DNA of 8,775 bases, taken from positions 1 through 8,775 of the forward strand of contig DAINMX010000264.1 of the NCBI GenBank assembly GCA_036736205.1. The letters are read 5' to 3'. The notes under the pieces were generated by a model. That model saw only the letters and a program-made list of their open reading frames with translations, was not told the origin of the DNA and searched no databases. Made by a program: the position numbers and the translations under genes. How positions within the stretch are numbered: the stretch's first letter is position 1; each line of letters starts with the position of its first letter. This document shows, in pieces, positions 1 through 6,043 of the stretch. This DNA is from XYA12-FULL-58-9 sp001798605. GTDB taxonomy: Bacteria; Myxococcota; XYA12-FULL-58-9.

Positions 1-30
1 GAAGTTACGTCCAAACTCGGGTCTTTCTAG

Positions 31-54
31 CCATCCCGCACAACTGCGGCATGG
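31..54 (-). terminator. Stem-loop after the last minus-strand gene, possible terminator
   Basis: An imperfect inverted repeat lies 10 bases beyond the stop codon of the CBS gene. CCAT and ATGG arms, then a one-base C/C mismatch, then CCGCA and TGCGG arms close a four-base loop, giving nine base pairs. No run of T follows it on the minus strand, so a classical intrinsic terminator is not shown. It may be a weak or Rho-assisted end, or a 3' stabilising hairpin. Its position just after the last gene is the main support. Confidence 0.3.
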
Positions 55-64
55 GTCTCGGGCC

Positions 65-362
65 TCAAGAGAAATACGCCGATGCTGCTGCCAAAAGATC
101 ATTGTCTCGCAACATACCCACAAGCTCACCTTTGTCGAGAATGGGAAGATTGATCAAGTTGTTTTCGACCATAAGATGGACAGCTTCCATAAGCGGGGCG
201 TCAATATCCAATGCGGGTTGATTGCCCACGAGATCATGCACAGTCTGTTTTCCGATCATCTTGCATTGCCCCGCAAACATGCCTGTCAAATAGGAAGCGT
301 ACGTCCAACATCTTGGAATTGACGTATTTGTCGTAGCCAGTCGCTTTCAGTTTCTCGACCAT
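65..362 (-). pseudogene. Small CBS-domain protein, apparently split by a frameshift
   Basis: Two overlapping frames together look like one gene. The first starts at ATG 362 with GGAG eight bases upstream. It reads MVEKLKATGYDKYVNSKMLD and then degenerates to a stop at 234. The second frame, open from about 344 to the stop at 65, carries a good CBS motif: a KMIGKQTVHDLV start, then ALDIDAPLMEAVHLMVENN, LPILDKGELVGMLRDNDLL and a short tail. The span of 298 bases is one more than a multiple of three, which fits a single extra base near 285-310. The repaired product would be about 98 residues, one CBS motif with an N-terminal helix. CBS motifs bind adenine nucleotides and usually work in pairs, so it would need to dimerise or pair with another protein. 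It lies 40 bases after the response regulator gene. It could be a true pseudogene, a sequencing error, or just the second-frame ORF from ATG 289. Frame positions are seen directly; the single-gene reading is inferred. Confidence 0.6.
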
Positions 363-370
363 GTCTAGCT

Positions 371-374
371 CTCC
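371..374 (-). promoter_or_regulatory. Ribosome binding site deciding the CBS gene start
   Basis: GGAG stands eight bases before ATG 362, in the gap after the response regulator stop. It argues that translation of the CBS gene begins in the first frame, upstream of the apparent frameshift, and not at ATG 289, which has no comparable site. Confidence 0.5.
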
Positions 375-402
375 GTTGAACCCTTGTCGGATGATTTCCC
401 TA

Positions 403-1239
403 TCAGTCGGGTTGTTTTTCCAGGATTGTTTCAATCACGTGGCTTTGGGATTCACGTACCCGTTGTTGTTGTCGATTGAATGCGGCACGAATGCGTCCCA
501 CTAGGACTTCGACGGGTTGCGGTTTTGTTAGGAAATCAAACGCGCCTTCGCGCATGCCAAAGACGGCGTCGTGCGTGGAAGGGTGTCCTGTGAGTACGAT
601 GATTTCCATGTGCTGATTGATGGACTTGAGGTTCTTGAGGAGGGTCAATCCGTCCATGCCCGGCATCCGGACATCGATCAGGGCGACATCGAAGTTCTGC
701 TCCTTCGCCATGACAATCGCTGCATCACCACTGTTTGCTGAAGTCACCCGAATTTGCCGTCTTCCGAGGGCTGGCGTAAGTGACTCGATGAAATCGCCAT
801 CGTCGTCGACGAAGAGAAGCCGCACTTCTCGACCTGATTGTTCTTCCGGAACAACCAAGCGGCTATCCTCAACCGCACGGCGCAGTACCTGTGCGAGTTG
901 CTCGATGTCACAAGGTTTGGTGAGGTACTCAAATACGCCGTCGCGGGACGTCTCAAACGCTTGTTGAATATTGCCGTGCCCAGTGAGCATGATGACCGGA
1001 AGGTCTGATCCCAATCGTTTGATCTGTTGGAATACCTCCACACCATCGATTCCAGGCATCTTCACGTCTAACACCACAACGTCAGGCGGGTGCTTCTGGA
1101 CAGCCTCCAATGCTTTCATGCCATCTTCGGCCTGATCGACAATGAATCCGCGACGCCGCAATGGAGGAGCGGTGGCCTCCAGAAAGTCACGCTCGTCGTC
1201 AACCATCAGCACTCTGATTTCTTTTGATTTCCTATCCAT
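403..1239 (-). CDS. Response regulator with two receiver domains and no output domain
   Basis: The 278-residue product is two complete CheY-like receiver domains. The first (about 7-125) has the acidic pair D14/D15, phosphoacceptor D58 in VVVLDVKMPG, T86 in MLTGHG and K108 in LTKPC. The second (about 137-255) has D145/D146, D189 in ALIDVRMPG, T217 in VLTGHP and K239 in LTKPQ. Both should be able to accept phosphate. After residue 255 only a short charged tail remains, so there is no DNA-binding, GGDEF or ATPase output domain. It probably acts by protein contact or as a phosphate relay or sink. ATG 1239 follows a GGGGA site by six bases, and the gene begins 12 bases after the stop of the sensor kinase gene, so the two form a cognate pair by position. 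The cytosolic partner cannot be seen from sequence. Confidence 0.9.
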   Translation of the reverse strand: MDRKSKEIRVLMVDDERDFLEATAPPLRRRGFIVDQAEDGMKALEAVQKHPPDVVVLDVKMPGIDGVEVFQQIKRLGSDLPVIMLTGHGNIQQAFETSRDGVFEYLTKPCDIEQLAQVLRRAVEDSRLVVPEEQSGREVRLLFVDDDGDFIESLTPALGRRQIRVTSANSGDAAIVMAKEQNFDVALIDVRMPGMDGLTLLKNLKSINQHMEIIVLTGHPSTHDAVFGMREGAFDFLTKPQPVEVLVGRIRAAFNRQQQRVRESQSHVIETILEKQPD

Positions 1240-1251
1240 GTGGCGTCCCCG

Positions 1252-3036
1252 CTATTGGCCTTGTGTGGCCATTCTTTCGTGGTGTCTACCGGAACGAGTT
1301 CCGACCGTTTGGCCGGGTTGGTGAATTGGAAACTGAAGAGTTATCTGGGTTCCGACACCTATCTCGCTGTCGGCCCGAATCGTTCCTCCCCAGGCTTGAA
1401 CCATCCCGTAAGAAACGGCGAGTCCCAAACCGGTTCCTTGTCCAACCGGTTTGGTTGTGAAGAATGGCTGGAAGATCTTGTCCAAGTCCTTGGTTGGGAT
1501 TCCACAGCCATCATCTTTGACGGCAAGCTCGACAGCAGCGCCCGATCGATTCAAAGTAATCGCGATCGTGCCTTGCCGGTCGATGGCGTGCATTGCGTTA
1601 TTGATCAGATTGACGAGAACCTGTTCGAGCTCGGTGGCATCCACCAACACTTTGGGTACACTTGGTTCCAGATCGACGCGAAGCGCAATGTTCCGGAGAC
1701 GCATTTGTTGCTCCAAGAGTTTCGCCACCTCTTTCACAATGGGAGCGACGTCTTGCAGCTGCAGGTCGCCTTCTCCACGCCGTCCGAATTGCAGCATCTT
1801 GTGAGTGATGCTGCTGCACCGGAAAATTTGTCGCTTGCAACGGTCCACGGAGGCTCTGAGTGCCTTCATGGTTTCTGAATCTCCCTCGAGCTCGAGGAGT
1901 AGGTCGCCGATATTCGTTTGTTCTGCGGAAATCGTCGCCAAGGGGTTGTTGATCTCATGAGCGAGTCCCGTCGCCATCTCACCGAGAGACGCCAGTTTCG
2001 CCGAGCGAAGCAGATCGCCGTACATGGCGTCGCGTTGTTGTTTCGCCCGTTCAACTTGGCCCGTAAGATGCCATGTTGCGATGAACGTGGTGACCAGAAC
2101 CAAGAGGACCGCTGCGAGAACCACCAAGCCACCATAGGTCATCGCGCGTCGGACGGGTGCAACAATTTCGCTCTCGGCTTGCTGCACGACGAGCAGCCAA
2201 TGGCCATTGTTGGTCCAAGTGGCAACTTGTGAGAAGTGAGCATTTCCGAGCTCAAGGCGGCGGTCCACCACGCCCTGATGTGCTTGGGGGCTTTCCCATG
2301 CGGATCGGTCCAGAACATGGCCGCGCGCCGGAGGTGTTTGGTACAAGCCGTCCGTATTGACAACAAAGACGTCACCCGTTTCCCCTACCTCAAGGGACCG
2401 CACCAAGGAGTAGAGACTTTCGTTGTTGATGGTCGCGCGTAGGATCCAACGCTGGTGATCCTCTTCGCGCAGAATCGCAACCACACAATGGGGTACTTGC
2501 CTGTGTCCCAAGAAGACGTCGCTTACGTACGATCCCTTTTCCAGAACGGTTCTGAACCACGAAGCGTCCGAGTAGTTCTTGCCCTTTAGGTCATAGGGAC
2601 CTACATAGGCAACGTGCTCTCCTCGTTCATTGATGACGCCCAGATCAACAAAATCGTTTGGGTGGACAACACGCAATCTCCTAAACACAGAGGCAAGGCG
2701 TTCTTCGTCGCCTAAGAACTCGGAAGAGTGCGTATTGGCCAAAAGATCCAGAGCTCGCAGTCTTTCGGCAAGATAGGCATCAATCGCCAGAGCATGCCCA
2801 CGCACCAGAGTTCGATGCAGCTCCAGAGTCTTGTCGAGTGCCAGACGGTGAAACACGTGCCATGCGCCAGCGCCGACAAGGCTGAGGGGCAAGAGAGAAA
2901 CCAACAACAAGGTCACAGTGATTCGCAACCGCAACCGCTGAACTCGTCCCGCCGCAACAGAGGGTCTCCCCTGCCAGGGAAACAGGGAATGCCCTCCTTC
3001 TTCGACTGGCGACGTATCTGATTGTCCTCGTGTCAT
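1252..3036 (-). CDS. Membrane sensor histidine kinase with periplasmic dCache domain
   Basis: The 594-residue protein has a basic cytoplasmic N-terminus, a first membrane helix (about 38-60), a periplasmic dCache-type sensor (about 63-298, with DFVDLGVINERGE and VGPYDLKGKNY), and a second membrane helix (about 302-321). A dimerisation/phosphoacceptor domain follows, with H360 in GLAHEINNPLATIS. The ATPase domain shows the N box (LINNAMHA, about 477-484), the G1 box DDGCGIP (508-514), the F box (FFTTKP, 525-530) and the G2 box GTGLGLA (534-540). All catalytic boxes are intact, so it should autophosphorylate on H360 and pass phosphate to the double-receiver protein encoded next. There is no HAMP domain; the second helix leads directly into a short coiled linker. 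ATG 3036 is the first start after the porin stop, with a 43-base gap; no good ribosome site is visible, so the start is less certain than the domains. The ligand is unknown. Confidence 0.92.
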   Translation of the reverse strand: MTRGQSDTSPVEEGGHSLFPWQGRPSVAAGRVQRLRLRITVTLLLVSLLPLSLVGAGAWHVFHRLALDKTLELHRTLVRGHALAIDAYLAERLRALDLLANTHSSEFLGDEERLASVFRRLRVVHPNDFVDLGVINERGEHVAYVGPYDLKGKNYSDASWFRTVLEKGSYVSDVFLGHRQVPHCVVAILREEDHQRWILRATINNESLYSLVRSLEVGETGDVFVVNTDGLYQTPPARGHVLDRSAWESPQAHQGVVDRRLELGNAHFSQVATWTNNGHWLLVVQQAESEIVAPVRRAMTYGGLVVLAAVLLVLVTTFIATWHLTGQVERAKQQRDAMYGDLLRSAKLASLGEMATGLAHEINNPLATISAEQTNIGDLLLELEGDSETMKALRASVDRCKRQIFRCSSITHKMLQFGRRGEGDLQLQDVAPIVKEVAKLLEQQMRLRNIALRVDLEPSVPKVLVDATELEQVLVNLINNAMHAIDRQGTIAITLNRSGAAVELAVKDDGCGIPTKDLDKIFQPFFTTKPVGQGTGLGLAVSYGMVQAWGGTIRADSEIGVGTQITLQFPIHQPGQTVGTRSGRHHERMATQGQ

Positions 3037-3079
3037 GGGCCGGGCCGTGGGGTCTTCCCGTCTTCCTTTTGGCAGCGAC

Positions 3080-4564
3080 TCAGATCTTCAGGATCAACCT
3101 CGCCATCACCGCATTCTCCCAAGGAGATCCGAGGTTCTTCTTGTTGGGGTTGGACTGATTTGACTTCGCGCCAGACACGAGAAGATTGTCATTTTCTCCG
3201 TCGCCATCGCGATCCATCTCGGGAGCCCATAGAAACACGTCATCCACTTGAATGCGGACCATCGGGTTGAGTGTCCAACACAGGCCCAATGTGGCCTCGT
3301 GAACTCTGTTCGCTCCGTCGAGGACGGAAACCGAGACGGAATTGCCTGCACCGGGTGTTGGACCCTTGAAATCCTCAGGGAGCGCCCCGTTATCAGTGCT
3401 GAAACCTGCGACCTTCTGCTTGCGGAAAAGACGGGTATCCGTGTCGGTGAGGGAGTATCGCAACAACACTTCGAATGCTCCGTATCCGCCATCACCAAGA
3501 TTTTTGTGAGGTTTGGGTGTCTTCCAACCGGCATCGGTGAGAATTTTGCTTTCGCCGGTCAAATAAATGGAAACCCAAGCAGAACCGGAGCGAACCCACC
3601 CGTCTGCCTCGAACAGGTGCTCCTGGGCCACTTGCGAGCTACCTGCGTACAAGTTGTGACGCAGGCGGATGCCTTCGTATTTCAACTCGAGATATTCGAT
3701 AGAAAGGGAGAATTGGCGGAACACATAATGAAGCTCGGCACCCCATCGCCATTTCGAGTCGACGGTCGCCCGCACCTGGTCGGTCATGCGGCCGTCGGTG
3801 CCGATCACCTGTTCTGTGCGCCAGCGCCACAAGGCGGTTTCGTAATTGGCCGAGCCGAGCCCACCCGTCTCGAATCTTGAGGTTGGGGTCGACATGACAC
3901 CCCACGTGCCTTGCCCAACGAGGAATATTCCCTGCGCTGCTTTCCATTCGAGGTTCTTGAAGGGTTGCAAAAACAACCTTCCCGCCAAGTCCTTTGGGTC
4001 GTCCTGGTCTCCAGCCGGATTGTCGATGTCCATCCCCACGCCGGTGAACGCGCCGAGGTTGTAGACCAACGCCGAGTCCCAGATTTCCCCCCATACCAGA
4101 ACTCCCCGATCAAAAAACGGATAGATCGGAGTCGACGTCGCATGTTCAACGAAGTTGACGTTGTTGTCGAGGGTCACCCAGGACGAGCTGAATGGTACTT
4201 TCATTTGCCCGGCTCGTACATGCAGCCACGGTTTGACCTCAGCGTCCACCCAAGCATTGCGGATGTGGGGTTGGCCTGCGAACTCAGGCTGCAATCTGAA
4301 GGTGAACCACTTGTGCAGCCGCCCTTGGAGATCGATGCGTGCTCTTCTGATATCTATGCTATGCGGCGCTCCCCGCTCCTCTGACTGATACAGGCGTCCG
4401 TCCAGATGGAGGTTTCCACGAATTCTCAATTGGAAGTCGCCATCCGCTGTTTCGAGAATGAAGTCATCATTGTAGTACGCCCGCAAGTCCGACTCTGCAC
4501 GAGCACTCCAACAAAGACACGGAACGATCAGGGAAGCTGCTGAGAATATCCACTTGGAATTCAC
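3080..4564 (-). CDS. Phosphate-selective porin O/P family outer-membrane channel
   Basis: The 494-residue product has a Sec signal peptide (about 1-23, hydrophobic core then SARA before ES), so it is exported. The mature part alternates polar and aromatic residues as in a beta barrel. It has the family hallmark RRARIDLQG (73-81) followed by a FRLQPEFAG-type strand, NAWVDAEVKPWLHVRAGQMKVPF (103-125) and repeated aromatic strands to the end. Family members OprP and OprO form trimeric anion channels for phosphate or polyphosphate. With CysC directly upstream, sulfate or another oxyanion is a possible substrate, but specificity cannot be read here. Residues 451-456 (DRDGDG) form a calcium-loop-like turn in a late, probably external loop. 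The last residue is Ile, not the usual Phe. The start is GTG 4564, four bases after the CysC stop with AAGG seven bases upstream, so translation is probably coupled. Confidence 0.85.
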   Translation of the reverse strand: MNSKWIFSAASLIVPCLCWSARAESDLRAYYNDDFILETADGDFQLRIRGNLHLDGRLYQSEERGAPHSIDIRRARIDLQGRLHKWFTFRLQPEFAGQPHIRNAWVDAEVKPWLHVRAGQMKVPFSSSWVTLDNNVNFVEHATSTPIYPFFDRGVLVWGEIWDSALVYNLGAFTGVGMDIDNPAGDQDDPKDLAGRLFLQPFKNLEWKAAQGIFLVGQGTWGVMSTPTSRFETGGLGSANYETALWRWRTEQVIGTDGRMTDQVRATVDSKWRWGAELHYVFRQFSLSIEYLELKYEGIRLRHNLYAGSSQVAQEHLFEADGWVRSGSAWVSIYLTGESKILTDAGWKTPKPHKNLGDGGYGAFEVLLRYSLTDTDTRLFRKQKVAGFSTDNGALPEDFKGPTPGAGNSVSVSVLDGANRVHEATLGLCWTLNPMVRIQVDDVFLWAPEMDRDGDGENDNLLVSGAKSNQSNPNKKNLGSPWENAVMARLILKI

Positions 4565-4568
4565 GTCC

Positions 4569-5204
4569 TCACCTTCCCGCTCTTTGGTTTGTGGCTTTCT
4601 TGACCTGTGTGGATGTCACCTGCTTCTGTCCCATACTTTCTCGGGGCAACAGTCCCTTCTCCTCAAGGGCAGAAATAACTTTCTGCAAGCTTTCCTCGAC
4701 GGTTTCTTCGTCTGTCTCGACAAGCACGTCGGGTGTTTCCGGCTCTTCGTAGGGGTCGCTGATCCCTGTGAAGTTCTTGATCTCGCCAGCCATGGCACGC
4801 GCGTACATACCCTTCGTGTCTCGACGTGCGAGCGCCTCCAACGAACATTTCGTGTAGACTTCCACAAAATTGAGGCATCGTTGTTTGGCTTTGGCGCGGG
4901 CATCGCGGTAGGGCGAAATGAATGATACCAATGTGGCCACACCATTGTTGCTCAGAAGCTCGGCAACAAACGTGATGCGCCGGATGTTTTCGTCACGGTC
5001 TTCCTTGGAAAAACCCAGGTCCCGGGTGAGATCTTCCCGAACCACATCACCGTCGAGCCGCTGAACGTTGTTCAATCCGCGTCGCCGCAGTCGCGTTTCC
5101 AACGCGATGGCAAGGGTCGTCTTGCCTGCACCTGACCATCCCGTGAACCAGACGGTGAAGCCTTCTGCCACTGGTTTTTTTACTTGAGTCGCAGGATTAT
5201 GCAT
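4569..5204 (-). CDS. cysC: Adenylylsulfate (APS) kinase
   Basis: The product (211 residues) transfers phosphate from ATP to adenylylsulfate to make PAPS, the activated sulfate used for reduction or sulfation, in the cytosol. The Walker A loop is GWSGAGKTT (22-30). LDGD (50-53) and the following REDLTRDLGFS segment bind APS. FISPYRDAR (95-103) carries Ser97, the family's conserved serine, and KGMYARAMAGEIKNFTGISD (131-150) with PYEEPETPDV closes the active site. The first about 185 residues match the normal length of the family; a lysine/threonine/glutamine-rich tail of about 25 residues follows. The open frame extends upstream to 5435, but ATG 5204 is the start: GGAGG lies six bases before it, and the upstream part only overlaps the preceding gene. 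It overlaps that gene's stop by eight bases (ATGCATAA). No ATP sulfurylase gene is present in the window to supply APS. Confidence 0.95.
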   Translation of the reverse strand: MHNPATQVKKPVAEGFTVWFTGWSGAGKTTLAIALETRLRRRGLNNVQRLDGDVVREDLTRDLGFSKEDRDENIRRITFVAELLSNNGVATLVSFISPYRDARAKAKQRCLNFVEVYTKCSLEALARRDTKGMYARAMAGEIKNFTGISDPYEEPETPDVLVETDEETVEESLQKVISALEEKGLLPRESMGQKQVTSTQVKKATNQRAGR

Positions 5205-5721
5205 AGATGACCTCCGGATTTCGGACTGCTGTGTTTGAGCAAAATGAATGGTGCATGGCTTCCCACTTTGCGGGATCTGCTTTGGACTTGCGCAATGTAG
5301 ATAAGGCCGAGACCAATGAAGCGTAGATGAGACAGCATACTGATAATTCGGAAGACATGGCCTTGCTGCGAACTTCTCTGATGAAGAAAGCCAGCAGTGC
5401 CGCCAACTCCGGTTCCATTGAACGCAGCTCCACAAACGCTTGTATGTTTGCTGGGCGAGTTGTTGGATAACTGTGTTGCGTCTCGAGGGCAGACGCCAAT
5501 GCGCACTTGTCGATTTTCTCGGTGCTTGAATACGCCTCCAACACCAATAAGATCAGCCGAGCGAATTCGTCACGGAGCAGCTCTGGCGGATCTGGCCTTT
5601 CGGTCAACCACTCGTGAACTTGGGGATAGTCCCGGTCCAGTTGCTGCCATGCCTCTGAGGACGACAGGATGCCCCATTTTCTCAAGGTCTGAGAGAGGGT
5701 GAGGTCAGTCACCGTTGCCAT
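5197..5721 (-). CDS. Unrecognised 174-residue protein preceding APS kinase
   Basis: I do not recognise a family. The product is soluble-looking and mostly helical: an N-terminal helix (LTLSQTLRKWGILSSSEAWQ, 7-26), a PDPPELLRDEFARLILLVLEAY region (43-64), an acidic-to-hydrophobic middle (PELAALLAFFIREVRSK, 104-120) and a more hydrophobic stretch (SVCCLIYASLVSALS, 127-141) too short and polar for a confident membrane helix. The end (ADPAKWEAMHHSFCSN) is polar. ATG 5721 was chosen because GGAG sits six bases upstream; an in-frame ATG at 5733 would add four residues. The frame stays open back to 6099 but has no good start there. It overlaps cysC by eight bases, so the two are almost certainly co-translated, which suggests a role beside APS kinase, but nothing shows what. 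Confidence 0.7.
   Translation of the reverse strand: MATVTDLTLSQTLRKWGILSSSEAWQQLDRDYPQVHEWLTERPDPPELLRDEFARLILLVLEAYSSTEKIDKCALASALETQHSYPTTRPANIQAFVELRSMEPELAALLAFFIREVRSKAMSSELSVCCLIYASLVSALSTLRKSKADPAKWEAMHHSFCSNTAVRNPEVIYA
5211..5215 (-). promoter_or_regulatory. Strong ribosome binding site for cysC
   Basis: GGAGG lies six bases before ATG 5204, inside the last codons of the 174-residue protein gene. It fixes the APS kinase start and excludes the much longer upstream extension of that frame. Confidence 0.8.
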
Positions 5722-6043
5722 GACAGTCTCCATCCTTTTGTTGATTTGTTTTGCAGCAGATGGACTTTGACGCGATTCCCGGTAGACGCTGCCCCCCGCA
5801 AGCGGTACCCGCAACAGAGACAAATTGCCGTGAACATTTAGGATAGGGCAGACGGCCCTGGTTTCTGCAGTGATGGCAATGTGTGTCCATTGAGCATGCA
5901 GAGAACCACCATTCTTCGCACGCACATATCGGGCAAATTGCGATTTGATGGTAAGCCTTTTTGCTACAACGTCGGTCAGGTCGAAGGATGCTGGGGAAGC
6001 TTGACGGATCTCGTCGGCAAGGGTCTTGCGTTGTATCTGATAA
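5705..6043 (-). other. Gap after the kinase-like gene holding a cysteine-rich open frame without a start codon
   Basis: Between the kinase-like gene stop (6044) and the next gene (5721) lie about 320 bases. In the same frame as the upstream gene, directly after its TAG, the sequence stays open for 112 codons to a TGA at 5705. It encodes 13 cysteines, including CPICAC, a CHHC pair, and LPYPKC with regular spacing, which looks like a zinc ribbon. There is no ATG, GTG or TTG before the CPIC motif; the first ATG (5890) falls in the middle of the motif. A second frame (6099 to 5733) is also open here but shows no motif I recognise. This could be a degraded zinc-ribbon gene, a gene with a sequencing error or non-standard start, or chance. 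A five-pair GCAAG/CTTGC hairpin with a three-base loop lies at 6017-6029. Confidence 0.35.
5728..5731 (-). promoter_or_regulatory. Ribosome binding site deciding the start of the 174-residue protein
   Basis: GGAG six bases before ATG 5721. The alternative ATG at 5733 has only AAAGG directly abutting it, which is too close. The site lies within the end of the cysteine-rich open frame, whose TGA is 16 bases past the new start. Confidence 0.5.

Noticed and set aside
1240..1878. Plus-strand open frame of 212 codons opposite the sensor kinase gene
   Set aside because: It lies wholly antisense to the conserved catalytic region of the kinase and its translation has no recognisable domain; its openness follows from the codon use of the real gene.
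3248..3880. Plus-strand open frame of 210 codons opposite the porin gene
   Set aside because: Antisense to a clear porin with signal peptide and family motif; the translation is not domain-like.
5205..5435. N-terminal extension of APS kinase by 77 residues
   Set aside because: It overlaps the upstream gene in another frame, has no family match, and the strong GGAGG before ATG 5204 explains the start.
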